DNA from: Erpobdella octoculata
Taxonomy: Eukaryota > Annelida > Clitellata > Hirudinida > Erpobdellidae
Length of the DNA: 64,000 nt
Direction: 5' to 3'
NCBI GenBank assembly: GCA_963978895.1
Contig: OZ022247.1
Location: 13,518,972-13,582,971, forward strand
The notes beneath the pieces are model-generated. The model ran no database searches. It was not told where the DNA came from and worked only from the letters and a program-made list of their open reading frames with translations. Below, piece by piece: positions 1 through 11,440 of this stretch. A program made the position numbers and the translations under genes. The stretch's first letter is position 1, and each line of letters opens with the position of its first letter.

Positions 1-140
1 GTGTGTTTGTGTATGTGTGTGTGTGTGGCTTTTTCTGTACGCAAATTTTGCAAATAAAATTTAACCAGCTTTTTGACTAGCTAGGAAGCTGAAACTTTCA
101 GCATAGCTTTATATTGGATGACAATACATGATTCAATTAA
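1..140 (+). repeat. Interspersed repeat family A (5' part cut by window edge)
   Basis: The segment runs from a GT-rich stretch through a block ending near a 'ggatgacaatacatgattc' motif. The same block recurs at about 1290-1445 and in reverse at about 27240-27420, and looser relatives occur in CRMP introns near 48190-48240. No coding capacity or clear terminal repeats were seen, so the class is unknown. Confidence 0.6.
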
Positions 141-180
141 AAAAAACAAAAAACAAAAACTTAATTTGAACATATTTCGT

Positions 181-1710
181 TTACTTCTTTAAAGTAACTG
201 CTACTCAAAAACTGTAAGAGCTACAGTCGTAAAATTTAGTATTTAGTATCTACTAAAAAAATAATGATATACGTGTTTCACCATTTTTTGAAAATTTGGT
301 TTCCAGGACCTAAAATGTGGCGTGGCAAATATGGTTATTTCTTATTTAGAATAACTGCTACTTAAAAACTGTAAGAGCTACAGATGTACAAATTAGTATT
401 TATTATCCACTCAAAAAACAATGATATACGTGTTTCACCATTTTTTTACCAATGCTTTTATTAACTCGTCGTCTCTGTTTCTCTGTCTGTCTGTTTCTCT
501 GTCTGTCTGTTTTTCTGTCTGTCTGTTTCTCTGTCTGTTTCATATCTTGCAATCAATTTTTGAGTCACTTCCTGATGATAGATTTTTTTCAAATTTTGCA
601 TACATGCTCAAAATAGAAGACAATGCAATATTCAATTATTAGTTTTACAATAAGTCAATTAATTTAGTTAATTTTAATTAATTTCGATATTTCGATATAA
701 TTAAGATATTTCGACTTTAATATAAAATAAAAGAGTAATATAAGAAAAAATTGATTGCAAAATTTGTGTTTTAATTGCATATAAGAGCATTGGTTTTAAA
801 AATTCGTTTTTAATTTACTTGTTTGAAAATTTGGTTTACAGGACCTCAAATGTGGGGTGGAAATAGGGGTTATTTGTTTTTTTTTAAATAACTGCTACTC
901 AAAAATTTTAAGCGCTACAAATGTAAAAATTAGTATTTAGTATTTACTCAAAAAATGAAGATATACGTGTTTTACCACTTTTCGAAAATTTGGACTTCAA
1001 ATGTAGAGTAGAAAAAAGAATATTTGTTTAAAATCTTTAAGAACTAAAAATGTTACAGTTTTGCAATTTAGTTACGAGATTATTCATACAAAATAACAAA
1101 ATACGTGTTTTTAAAATTTGGTTTCCAGGACTTCAAATGTGGGGTGGAAAAAATGGTTAAATTTTGTTCAGATTAACTCCAACTCTGAAACTGAAAATAC
1201 TACAGATATGAAAATTAGTATTTAGATACTACTTAAAAAATAAAGTTACACATGTACTACCTTTTTTTTACAAACTTTTATTTGGGTTACAATTTCTGTT
1301 TGTGTGTGTTTGTGTATGTGTGTGTGTGTGGCTTTCTCTGTACGCAAATCTTGCAAGTAAAATTTAACCAGCTTTTTGACTAGCTAGGAAGCTGAAACTA
1401 TCAGCATAGCTTAATATTGGATGACAATACATGATTCAATTAAAAAAATTTAATTTGAACATCTTTGGTATTTCTAAATCGAGTGTATTTGAAATCAAAG
1501 TTTGTGTTGAAAAACTCGTTTTTCTTTTACTTGTTATCTTTTGGCTTGCAGGACTACAAATGTAGGGTGGAAAAAAGGATTATTTGCTTGAAAACTCAAT
1601 AACTGGAAATGTAAAAACATAAAATTCAGTTTTTTAGGTTTAAAAAAACAATAAGATACATCTGTCATTATTTAAAAAAAATTAGTTTCCAAGCTTTGAG
1701 GTTTTGTGCC
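181..1710 (+). repeat. Tandem array of ~150 bp satellite-like monomers
   Basis: Monomers share three landmarks in order: 'aactgctactcaaaaactg', 'atatacgtgtttcaccat', and 'ttggtttccaggacctcaa' followed by a 'tggggtgg' block. At least five copies are visible (about 190, 350, 885, 1100 and 1540). The same monomer occurs in reverse inside the Helitron-type copies at 15940-16540 and 54640-55420, so this stretch is probably a + strand relic of that element's interior. The array is interrupted by inserts at about 447-827 and 1268-1535, both at about the same point of the monomer. Confidence 0.7.
447..827 (+). repeat. Interspersed repeat family B inserted in the satellite array
   Basis: A ~380 bp block starts near 'aatgcttttatt', holds a CTGTCTGTTT-rich stretch and ends at 'ttaatttacttgttt'. 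It splits a monomer between its 'caccattttt' and 'gaaaatttggtt' halves. Two further copies, one in each orientation, form the foldback at 48597-49575 in a CRMP intron. No protein coding was recognised. Confidence 0.6.
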
Positions 1711-2400
1711 CGTTAAAACTGGCTGAGTCCAGTTCATCACGGACCAGGCCAGGCTTAAATTAAAAGCCAGGCCCGTCATTTTCTGCTTATTAAAAAAGCC
1801 GGACCGGGTATTAAAATATCCGTGTAGGGCATGGGCGCCCGCAGGAATTTTTGCAGGGAAGCTTGCCCAGCTTCTTATTTTTTTCCTTCGCCTCTTCTCT
1901 TATATTCTCTCTCCCGTTATTCCCAAAATTATGTGAGGTGTTGGGACTCAACTGAGCCCCAAGAAAATTTTTCAATTTTTTGTTTAAAATTGGGTATATA
2001 TTGTACAATTTTCAGTTAATGAATTTTACATCATAATAAAAATTCCAAAATGTTTTTAAAACACGCTGAAAATTACAAAAATGTCTTAGTTGGAGAGTTT
2101 TATATTTCCTACACAGCTTAACAGGGGATGCGGAAAGTTCGCCCCCGTATTTTCGCCCCCGTTTTTTCGAACTTTCCCAGGGGCGAAAACCCGGGGGCAA
2201 AACTTCCCAGGAGTGAAATTTCCCGGTGGCAAAGAAACGGGGGCAAAAAGACGTGGACGAAAAGCCGGGAGCGAATTTTCCGTAAACCGTCCTAATTAAA
2301 GATCAAAAGAAGTGGCACTGCAATCAAAAAATAATATAATATGAGATTTAAAAAAATCCGTCATTTTTGACGGGCTATTTCTTGAAAGAAAAGAAATTAT
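1711..2400. other. Non-coding, with GC-rich and degenerate short-period repeats
   Basis: 1720-1830 carries 'ggcccg'-type words also found at 15590-15900 and 54290-54600. 2130-2290 is a degenerate repeat of roughly 18-20 bp built on GGGGGCGAAAA/TTTCCC words. Open frames here are short and repeat-driven. No gene is supported. Confidence 0.5.
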
Positions 2401-2404
2401 GCAT

Positions 2405-3785
2405 TTAAGATAAGATAAGATAACGTTTATTATAGTGGTTTAGAAGACTTTACGCCTATAGACAACCACTTCGAATAGATAAATAAATAAATAAATAATA
2501 ATAAGAATAATGATAAATAGAATAAAATAAAATATATGAAAAATGATAATAATAGATAAATAAACTAATAAATAATAAATAATTTGTATAAAAATCAGTA
2601 TCCATGCCTGGATAGCGCTACTTTAAAAGATGTGGTAGTCTCAGATGTTACAGTGTCATCGTCCAAGTCATTCCATATATTTACCACTCTAGAACTAAAA
2701 AAAGCCTTTTTTATAGTTTTTTCTTGTTTTTTAAAAAACTTGAATATATGTCCCCTAGTGCTTTGAATCGGTGGTTGTTCAAAAAACATTGCTGGTGTTA
2801 AATCCTCTTTTCCTGTTATTATCTTGTAGGCTTCGATCAAGTCACCCCTACTTCTCCTTTTCTCTAGAGTTGTTAAGCCGCATTGTTTTAATCTTTCTTC
2901 GTAAGGTAACTGGCTTAAATGCTTAATCAACTTTGTAGCCCTGCTTTGTACCTTCTCCAACACTACGTGTCCTTTTTTATAACAGGGCTCCAAACTTGTA
3001 CACAATATTCTAGATGTGGTCTTACCAAACATTTGTATAGCCTGATAATTATTTCCTGGTTTCGACTTATTATTGTTCTTTTGACCAATCCTAAAATTTT
3101 ATTGGCTCGCTTTGCTGCTTCCGCATACTGTCTTGATGGTTTGCCGCTATTGTGTACTATAACTCCCAGATCTCTCCTCTTCAGATGTCTTCAACAATAT
3201 TCCTCCCATCTCATACTGAAACTCTTGATTACTATTACCCATGTGCATCACTGAGCATTTATCTACGTTGAACATCATTTGCCAGTCTAGGGACCATTGG
3301 TATATTTTTGCAAGATCTTTTCTTAAAATGTCGGCATCCAGCTCACACTATACTTTCATGGATAACTTTGTGTCATCAGCAAATTTCGAGACCTATATTA
3401 AGGTCGTTAATGAACAGAACAAATAGTAAAGGTCCCAAAACGGATCCTTGCGGTACACCACTTTTTATGCTTTTCCACTCCGAGTATTTCCCTTTAATTC
3501 CCACTTTATGTCTTCTGTCAGCTAGCCATTCTTTGATCCATTGTCGAATATTACCTCCTATTCCAGCAGCTTCTATTTTTCTCATCAACCGTGTATGTGG
3601 TACTTTGTCAAAGGCTTTGGCAAAATCCAGATAGACTATGTCTACAGGGGTTCCTTTGTCTAAGTGGTAGTAAATCTAGCAAATTTGTTAGACATGATCG
3701 CCTTTGTACGAATCCATGTTGGCTGTTTATCAAAATGCTGTGGTGTCTAATGTGATTCATTAATTCGAATTTCGTATTTTTCTGT
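2405..3785 (-). mobile_element. 5'-truncated CR1/jockey-type LINE, degraded
   Basis: Read on the minus strand, the segment gives the 3' part of a reverse transcriptase gene. It shows a GF-x-RRSCLTNLLDL-like block (~3740-3660), YLDFAKAFDKVPH (~3620-3580, catalytic Asp region), then SGVPQGSVLGPLLF and LFINDL (~3470-3400). A C-terminal region (3032-2595) contains the LEKRRSRGDLIEAYK and WNDLDDDTV blocks typical of jockey/CR1-like polymerases. The frames are broken by indels, so this is a dead copy. The 3' end is a TTTA/GATAA-rich tail at 2405-2580. The endonuclease half is absent. Confidence 0.85.
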
Positions 3786-3815
3786 AAATAAAAATCTAAA
3801 ATAGGGATATTTTAC

Positions 3816-4771
3816 CAGTGGAGTGCAACCCACTCCAAAGTGTAATGCCGTTCTAGCTTGGGGGTGCGAAAAAACAATTATGGAAAAACAAAAAGTTAAA
3901 ATTTGAAACAGTTATTTCATACAATTTTAATTTTTGCTGAGAATTAATTAGAAACTTTTCAAATCTTCAATTTTTTGCAATGCTTTTATATTTATGGGTC
4001 TTTTTTAATTATTGTCCGTGTCACTGTCCGTCAGATCAGATCAAGCGGGTCAAGCTTAAACGTTTTTCATTAATGTTATCACATCATCCCTTCAACTGGC
4101 ATTTCAAGACTGAAAGATGTCAAAAAACACGAATTTATTCAGAAGACTATGTTCAGTATGGTTTCACTTGTATCACTGACAAAGACGACACACAACGACC
4201 AAAGTGTTTTTATGTTACAAAGTCCTTTCACATGACAATTTAAAACTGAACAAACTGAAAGAGCAGTTTAGTGCAGTGTATTCCAACAATTCCAAATCGA
4301 TTGACGTTTTTAAACAGAAAAAAGCTCCGTGTGACGGCGCTGCAAGTTCACCTTAACAAGGATTTTGACCTATCAATTACAAACCAATCCTGAATGCTTC
4401 TTACTTATCAAATTTTTAAAAAATAAAAAGACACTAATTTTTAGATAGCTACCCACCTTTGGCCAAAAGTGCAATCACATTCATCATTCTTTTTGCTACT
4501 ACCTACTTTTTGTGAGTTTGCTTCTCTGCTTTGGTAAAAGTGAAAACCAAGCAAATAATTTGATTGGAGGCTGGTGATGATATGCGAATTGCCTTGTCAA
4601 AAATCGTTTCTCGTTTTTTTGACCCCATCGATGGAAGTAACAAGAAATAAACCGTTTAAAAATTTTATGCAAACAACTGACATTTCACTTTACTTTTTTT
4701 ATGTGCAAAAGTTGTGGTCAGATTGAGTTTGTCCTAAGGGGCGCGAGGAAAAAAGGTCAAGAACCTCTGAT
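3816..4771 (+). mobile_element. hAT (ZBED5/SCAND3-like) transposon remnant
   Basis: Two pieces of a ZBED5-like hAT transposase are visible. The N-terminal piece (4130-4330) reads as YSEDYVQYGFTCI, then a RPKCFLCYKV-type zinc-binding stretch. The C-terminal piece (about 4440-4650) has YPPLAKSAITF, FATTY and then DDMRIALSKI, which match the hAT dimerisation tail. The middle is deleted and the frame broken. The ends look like hAT termini: CAGTGGAG near 3816, and a 3' end whose reverse complement begins CAGAGGTTCTTGACC near 4771. A clear 8 bp duplication was not found. Confidence 0.7.
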
Positions 4772-4785
4772 CTAAAAGAACACCA

Positions 4786-4802
4786 CGCCCCTGGGTGGAT
4801 TC

Positions 4803-4843
<41 letters not shown>

Positions 4844-4859
4844 GTTGCGCCACAAGGGC
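4786..4859 (-). tRNA. tRNA-Asn (GTT)
   Basis: A 74 nt minus-strand cloverleaf. The acceptor 5' GCCCTTG pairs with 3' CAGGGGC (one G-U). The anticodon loop is CTGTTAA, giving GTT. The T arm holds GGTTCGAATCC. It has no intron. A second copy with the same sequence lies at 11957-12030. Confidence 0.93.
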
Positions 4860-4929
4860 CGGCGGTTGCTATCAACCCGCTAACTGCAGTTGTTCATGCG
4901 CCGCTCGTCTAGTCGGTGGCATCTCTCAA

Positions 4930-6270
4930 TGGGACTATATCACGCCTTTCGATAATTTTTTCTTGTTTTTTTAATGACCCTAGACTCGGACTTATAGAAA
5001 GCAGTGAAAAAAGGTACACATTAAGTCTTTATTTATTATTACTTTTAATAAATTATAAAGCCATTCTAAAAGAACCCAAATACGATTAACGATACCTCAA
5101 CAAATTGGTGTCAGAAAAAAATAGTGAAAGAAAATAGTTTTTCTGAAGAAACGGATGAGTGTTTAGAAGATTACCTAACGTTTTGTAAGAAAGCCGTTGA
5201 GGAGTTGTGCTGAGTTGATGACTGTTCTTGGTGATGGGGAGTTATGCATCAAAAGAAGAGTTCGGCTGCGGAATTGCGATGCAGCCGTTTTGTCTGAAGT
5301 CGTTGACTTCATTCGTCATACGAGTTTGAGTGAAAAGCTTTTCAAGGGGTTTAAATTAACATATTTCCCCTGTGTCAAAGATTGTGTTGTAGTAGCACAA
5401 GTTCAGTCAGGATTTCACGTTGTTATTGGAGTTCCTATGAAAATTTTCGGCTTAAATAAAAAAAAAAGAATTGAAAACGGAGTACACCAAACAGGTCGCG
5501 CTTGATGGGGTTGATGAGATGCCGTCACGAAGATTCAAAGATTGAATATATAATAAGAACAGTGAGTGTAATAAAGCAACTATGCTATACGACAAGCTCG
5601 CAGTAACAATGAGGTTTATGGAGGAGCTTGTGAACGTTCCTGTAACATACAACACACAGTGTGAGGTAAATAAAAACGTGTAAAAGAAGAGGAGCTCATA
5701 CTTAAAGCAATAAGAAAGTTTTGTGTAGACTTTAATCTTGTGTTCAGAAGCTTGGTAAACGATAATATTTCGAAAAATGACTGTGACGTACAGTAGCGGA
5801 TTCAGTTGCGTGGAGCCGTCGGTGACCTATTAGGGGTTCACTGCCATTAACAGTCATGTTTGAAAAAATTGATATTAACGATTTGCGTGGTATTCAAGAC
5901 CACAACGAAGAATTGGAAGATCACAGGCTCCAGTGAGACTGGAAAAAACTGGGTCAAACAGTCAAAAAAATTGACCATGTCGTTTGTGAATTGCGGCCAA
6001 GGCCACGAATGAAGATGAATATATTCTGTGCGTATGGCCTTGTCGGGTGTTTCAGAGACGAATAAGCTATTCGGGACGAACAGAATTCAGAAAGTGGTAA
6101 TATTATGATCTATGCACTATTATAACTTTTTTCCGTTTCTTAATGACCCTAGACTCGGACTTGTAGAAAGCAGAAAAAAGGGTACACATTGAGTTCTCAT
6201 TTATTATTACTTTTAATAAATTATAAAGTCATTATAAAAGAACCCAAATACGGTTGTCAATATTACAACA
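4930..6270 (+). mobile_element. Short LTR retroelement (Ty3/gypsy-like), coding capacity degraded
   Basis: Two direct repeats share ~150 bp including 'aatgaccctagactcggact' and 'agaacccaaatac': the putative 5' LTR (4930-5102) and 3' LTR (6113-6270). Both seem to begin TG and end CA. Three bases after the 5' copy lies TGGTGTCAG (5106-5114), which matches the 3' end complement of tRNA-Leu used as primer site by many gypsy elements. The ~1 kb interior has only short broken frames, so it is a deletion derivative or a TRIM-like element. No target duplication was found. It sits next to a tRNA-Asn gene. Confidence 0.6.
5106..5114 (+). promoter_or_regulatory. Putative primer binding site (tRNA-Leu type)
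   Basis: TGGTGTCAG follows the 5' LTR after three bases. This is the usual position and sequence for a tRNA-Leu-primed gypsy-type element. Confidence 0.5.
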
Positions 6271-6351
6271 ATATGTTATGGATGCTATATTTACTTCAGG
6301 AGCCTTTTTGTTTATTATTACTATTAAAACAGCTTTTTAACTAGAAAAAGC

Positions 6352-6412
6352 AAATTACGTTTCACGCGAGTCCGATAGCCCTAGCAACTGAGCTATCATG
6401 GGAATCAAAAAC
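6352..6412 (-). pseudogene. tRNA-Tyr relic
   Basis: On the minus strand the sequence keeps a 5' half like the tRNA-Tyr gene at 12249-12338 (CCATGATAGCTCAGTTG) and a damaged T-arm/acceptor end. The anticodon region is lost. The upstream context ('ggatgctatatttacttcag', 'aactagaaaaag') matches the context of the intact gene. This implies a duplicated tRNA-Asn/tRNA-Tyr unit. Confidence 0.6.
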
Positions 6413-6650
6413 ACTACCCAGGAATACCGGTATTATTAAACCAGCTTGTTGTTCGCTGGGTCGGTGTCGGGAAATAAAGTTTTTAAAAGTTGCTCCGATT
6501 TGGAGGAAATTAAAGAAGTTGCAACAAAATTATCCAATCATCGAAAAATTGTTAAGCTGAAAATAAATCTGTAAGGATGTTTGTTTAGAAAGTAAATTAA
6601 TGTAGCATGTCGAATTTTTCGGTGAATCAAGATCTAATTCTAATAATATT

Positions 6651-6994
6651 ACGAAAAAGATACTTTTTTTTTAAAAAACACGCTTTTATTTATGTGTGGA
6701 AAGTGCACTAAAAAGTATAAAATATTTTTTCCTTTCCTTCTATATGTCATCAAATAATCTTTGACTAAAAATAAAAGCGTGGGAGCTCATCATAATCTAT
6801 TTCCATTTCCATCATAATCCATGGATTATGATGAGCGGCCCACGCTTTTATTTTTAGTCAAAGATTATTTGATGACATCATAGATATCTATGGATGACAT
6901 ATAGAAGGAAAGGAAAAATTTTTTTTTATACTTTTTAGTGCACTTTCCACACATAAATAAAAGCGTGTTTTTTGACAAAAGTATTTTTTCTCGT
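6651..6994. mobile_element. Foldback MITE with 9 bp target duplication (Mutator-like)
   Basis: Two inverted arms of ~150 bp (6651-~6810 and ~6835-6994) leave only a short centre. AATAATATT flanks both sides (6642-6650 and 6995-7003). A 9 bp duplication with long terminal inverted repeats is the signature of Mutator-like elements. There is no coding region. The right arm has a short extra tract near 6877-6897. Confidence 0.85.
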
Positions 6995-7239
6995 AATAAT
7001 ATTTTATAATTTTTGGTCTTGTAAAAATTAAAAATGATTTTTCTACCATGCTACACCCCTGAAGTCAGCCCCGCAACTAGACGTCATGCTCTGGGGGCAA
7101 AATGAAAATGGACAAAAAACCACTAAAATTATATCGGGAGTTGAAAAGTCAATTTAAATATTATATGTAAAACCAAGGTGCATCAGCAACGCCCATATTG
7201 TTTATTATTTTTATGACTTCATTTTGGATTTAGCCAGCT

Positions 7240-7529
7240 ATGTACCAGAATAACGGTTTACAGGCTTATAAAGTTCAAAAAGGTACATAACTTAGAATTT
7301 TTCAGTAAGGGGGGAGAGCGAAATACGCTGCCTTATCTAGCTAAACACTACATAACAGGTTTATAAAGTTCAAAAAATAACATGTCTTAGAATTTTTCAG
7401 GGGGGGCGAAATTCCCTGCCTTATCGAGCCATGAACTTGTATACAGGTTCGAAAAAATAGGTACGTATCTTAGAATTTGGGGGGGGAGGGATCTGCTGCC
7501 TTATCCAGTTATGAACTTGTATAATGGTT
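7240..7529 (+). repeat. Tandem array with G-runs, left part
   Basis: Units of roughly 100 bp share 'aggtttataaagttc', 'cttagaattt', a run of G followed by CGAAAT, and 'ctgccttatccag'. The array is split by the RTE-type insertion and resumes at 10882. A short non-coding stretch (7004-7240) precedes it. Confidence 0.75.
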
Positions 7530-8309
7530 CATCATCATCATCATCATCGACCGACTACGTTTCGTCCGGACTTGTTGGTCCCTCCACTCCGCAGACGACA
7601 ATATCTGAGCTTCCATTTCTCTCCTTTGGCCTCCGTGGCTTCCCTTCTAACCAGTGTTGTGTTTGTTACTTTACTTTTGTAATTTGTTACTGTTACTTGT
7701 TACATGATGAAAAAGTAATTTGTTACTGTTACTTGTTACATTTTTTCAAAAGTACTTTGTTACTGTTACTTTTTGGTTTTGAAAGTAACTAATCACATTT
7801 TTGTTACTTTACAAAAAGTTGTTTACAAACAGATGCAACACCCCATAACTCAATACTTGATTTTGTTTTTAAAATAAGAACACAACTTTATTATAAAAAT
7901 CAAAGAGTTATAACTAATCAGTCAAATGGTGAAGATCTTTGATTGAGCTACAAAAACTTTATTAGCTCTGAGCAGCAGTTGTCGTTGAGAATGACTATCA
8001 GTCAAACGATTTCTTCTTTGTAGCGAGGCAGAGTCTATCAAATGTGCAGTGATTCCAAGAAAGCTCTTGTTGTTAGCGCTCCATATATCGGCTGTGGTAC
8101 AAACATGATCCACTCTGCTAAGTGCTTCTATTACGTTGTTTTTCATCTGAGCTTCAAGAAAATCAATGCTTCCTTTGAAAACTGTACTGAAAAGCTACAG
8201 TGTCTACAGTGCACTGTAGACACTGTAGCTTTAGACACAACACCTTGACGTTCTTTCCGTCATTTTCAGTTATTTTAAAATATTTTTATAGCCGATGCAC
8301 CCATCCGAT

Positions 8310-9459
8310 CCGAGGTAAAGTTCTAGTATAGCGTCATCGGCCGATTTCTATGAAAAATGACCGGGTTTTAACGTAAATGATGTTTAAAACATAAGTAAAG
8401 TCTAATTACAACATAAATAACTAAAAAAAACCCAGAAATTATGTCACTTTAGAACATTTAAAAATTGCTGCCGAAGCTTATGTAGTTCCCGATGAAGATC
8501 TATTTGTCAATAGCGATAGAAGTGAACAGTTGGAATGAAGAAAATAAAAATTAAACACATTTAAAATAAAAATAGACAGTTTAGGAAAAAAAATTAAACA
8601 TTTAAATTATAAAAATTAAAACTTGAAAAATAACAGTTTGTTTTAGAAGTACGGGTTGCGTAACCCGCTCCATATCTAAAACAGTTTCTTTAAATGCGAC
8701 GGTTTTGTCAATATGCCTTAAGACAAATAAAAAAACATTAAGAACAATAAATAACCAGCCGAAAACCAAGAAAAAATAAAATAATATCAAAGTAGAAGTA
8801 CTTGGCTGTCTTTATTACGGTTTCCACCATATTTCTTGGAGTAGAAATTCTGAGTTTTAGAGGTCATGATTGGTTCCAGAATCGTGTGGAAAACGAGAAA
8901 TGGCCAGGAAAAGGAGAGCAAGCGTGAGTGAGAAAGCGATCGAGAGCGAAAAAGTGACCAGGAGCGGGAAAGCGACTGGAAGCGGGAAAGCGACCAAGAG
9001 CGGGAAAGCGACCGGAAACGGGAAAGCGACCGGGAGCGTAAGAGTAAGCGGGAAGGGAAACGGGAGCGAAAAAAAACGATAGAAAAACCACGGGCAAGGC
9101 CGGGTACCCCGCTAGTCACGGATAAATTTCCGCTCAGCGCTTTGATTTTTTAAAATTTAAGATGCATATTAAATAATTAAACAATTATTTTGAACCCTTT
9201 AACATTTATTTTTTATATTAATATTTTATTTTATTTTTATATTAACTCTTTCTTACTTTTCATTCCTTGAATTGTATTATTCCGCGTATCAGCATTGCCT
9301 TTGGATATTTTCGCTTAAAGTCGGTTTTTAGTAAGTTTTTCTGTAAAAAAAACTTGTTCGTAGTATGTTCTGATAATGTTCTGAGTTTATTCTATTAAAC
9401 AGTTTTTTAAACCGGGTTTTTATAGAAATCGGCCGATGACGCTATACTAGAACTTTACC
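8310..9459. mobile_element. Mutator-like transposon nested in hAT copy 1
   Basis: Inverted ends of about 50 bp (8317-8366 and 9408-9458) share GTAAAGTTCTAGTATAGCG. CCATCCGAT occurs at 8301-8309 and again at 9460-9468, a 9 bp (perhaps 10 bp) duplication. The empty site is seen in hAT copy 2 near 61259. The interior has no recognisable transposase and carries a Helitron 3' end. Confidence 0.78.
8862..9115 (+). mobile_element. Helitron-type fragment with 3' CTAG end
   Basis: Purine-rich GGGAAAGCGACC-type repeats are followed by a GGGCAAGGCCGGG hairpin and CTAG (9112-9115), then T. This is the same 3' terminus as the other Helitrons in the window. The left limit is approximate. Confidence 0.65.
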
Positions 9460-10881
9460 CCATCCGATTTGATTACCAGTTTCTTCATAATTTAACTCTT
9501 TATTAACTTCCATGATCCCAAAACACAATCTGTGAACTCGCAAACGTTCCCGAAAGAGTAAACGATAATAAAAAGGAAGTTTGTTTACCCACGTTACCCT
9601 GATATGGCGCGTTGCTAAAATGAACGCGATCATGAATCCAGTGACACACTTTGCTCCTATTGGTCCAGACTCGCGCCATCTTAACGCTTGATCCAATGCT
9701 CGAAAATAAAAAGTAACAAGTAACAATTTTTTAAAATCCGTTACTGTTACTTTAAAAAATTAATTTGTTACTGTTACTTTGTTACAATTTTGAAAAGTAA
9801 TCTGTTACGTTACTTGTTACTGAAAAAAGTAATTTGTTACTGTAATTCCGTTACTTGTAATTTGTTACTACCCATCACTGCTTCTAACATCCTCAGCGGT
9901 GATACTCTTTCTGTCATAACCCATGTATGTTGACATCTGGTCGAGGTATGACATTCTTGGACGGCCGCGTCTGTTGCTAGCTCTTACGTTCAATGTATAC
10001 AGCATGTATATATTTGCCGGTTCATCCTGGTTCATACGTAGGCAGTGACCAGTGAAAGACATGACGATGACGGATCAATGTACTGATAGGAGCCGATTGT
10101 ACCCTTTCGTACCGGTCCTCATTTGTCATACGATCCTCTGACTGAACCACACCGATCATCCTGCGATAACACTTTCTGGCAAACACGTCCAATTTAATCG
10201 ACAAACTTTTTGTTACAAGCCAGGATTCACATCCATACAACAAAATCGATACACATGCAGCGTTGAAGAAGCGCACTCTCAGCATCACACCAACGTGTCT
10301 GGAGGTGAGGATCTTCTCCAGTTTGTGGAAGGCCCCCCATGCAAGTGCGATTCTGGCCTCAATATCTTTAACATCTGAGTTCATGTGAGAACCAAGATAT
10401 TTGAAGTCCTGGACCACTTCTACTTCTTCGCCGTCGATTGTGAGGTGCGGTGCTTTAAAATCTTCAGGGATGTTGAGACGCATCTGTACGGTCTTCATGG
10501 TGTTTACTTCCAGCCCAACCTTTTTTGATTCTTGGTTGAGAGCATTCAGTTGTCGCTGAGCACCTTCTATTGAGTTCTCCAACAGGGCTATGTCATCCGC
10601 AAAGTCGAGGTCATTAATCCTCCTCTCCGCCTGTCTTGATCCATTGCGACGGTGCGTCAGATAGCCGAAACCATGTTCCGCTCGTCTCATGACATAATCG
10701 ATTACAATGACAAACAAGAAAGGGGCTAAGACATCTCCCTGTAGGACTCCTGTGGTGATACTGAATGGCTCAGATAGTTCCCCTTCAACAAAGACCTGGC
10801 TAGATGAATTTTCATATAGTACTTTTATGGCTGAGACTATCTTATTGGGAATGCCATAGTGTCTTAATATTGCAAACATCA

Positions 10882-11440
10882 TATAATGGTTAACAGGTTT
10901 GAAAAAGTAGGTACATATCATAGAATTTGGGGGGGGGGGCGAAATCGGCTGCCTTATCCAGTTATGAACTTTTATAACAGTTTACAGGTTTATAAAGTTC
11001 GAAAAAGTAGGTCATCTCTTAGAATGGGGGGCGGCAAAATACGCTGTTTTATCCAGCTACATAACAGGTTTATAAAGTTCAAAAAAGTACATGTCTTAGA
11101 ATTTTTCAGGGGGGGGGGGGGCGAAATCCGCTGCCTTATTATCGAGCTATGAACTTGTATACAGGTTCGAAAAAATAGTTACATATCTTGAATTTGGGTG
11201 GGGGGGGGCGAAATCCGCTGCTTTATCCAGTTATGAACTTTTATAACGGTTAACAGGTTTATAAAGTTCGAAAAAGTAAGTACTTATCTTAGAATGGGGG
11301 GGGCGAAATACGCTGTTTTATCCAGCTATTTACTTGTGTAACTAACGGTTAACAGGTTTATAAATTTAAATAAACTACATATCTTAACATTTTCCAGGGG
11401 AGGGGCGAAATATCTTATAGGGGGCTTTTCCTCCCCTCGC
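10882..11440 (+). repeat. Tandem array with G-runs, right part
   Basis: This continues the array left at 7529, with at least five units. G-runs reach 9-12 bases (10929-10938, 11110-11121). The runs on one strand could form quadruplexes, but this was not tested. Confidence 0.75.

Larger units (their letters stand above)
7652..9880 (-). mobile_element. hAT transposon copy 1, nested in the RTE LINE
   Basis: The ends are CAGTGTTGTG (7652) and CATCACTG (9880), with GTTACTTGTTACTG-type subterminal repeats. CTTCTAAC flanks both ends (7644-7651 and 9881-9888), a perfect 8 bp duplication diagnostic of hAT. Coding relics on the minus strand are a start region, MEVNKELNYEETGNQIGW (~9520-9470), and a fused relic (8146-7922). 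That relic joins CTTADIWSANNKSFLG to the C-terminal RRNRLTDS and RQLLLRANK blocks, so the transposase core is deleted. Confidence 0.88.
7530..10881 (-). mobile_element. 5'-truncated RTE-type LINE with 10 bp target duplication, itself invaded
   Basis: The minus-strand reading gives reverse transcriptase from ~10880: ITTGVLQGDVLAPFLF, then the catalytic DLDFADDIALLE, then FKYLGSHM and the C-terminal RRGRPRMSYLDQ region (to 9889). The coding sequence resumes at 7643 after the hAT insertion and ends in a (GATGAT)n tail at ~7530. TATAATGGTT flanks both ends (7520-7529 and 10882-10891). A 1-nt frameshift lies near 10050. The copy begins inside the RT domain, so it is 5' truncated and dead. Confidence 0.85.

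Noticed and set aside
181..1710. CRISPR-like repeat/spacer array
   Set aside because: Monomers are ~150 bp and similar throughout, with no unique spacers; the DNA is eukaryotic.
5197..5505. 102-codon frame inside the LTR element
   Set aside because: No recognisable gag, protease or polymerase motif and the surrounding interior is broken; not claimed as a gene.
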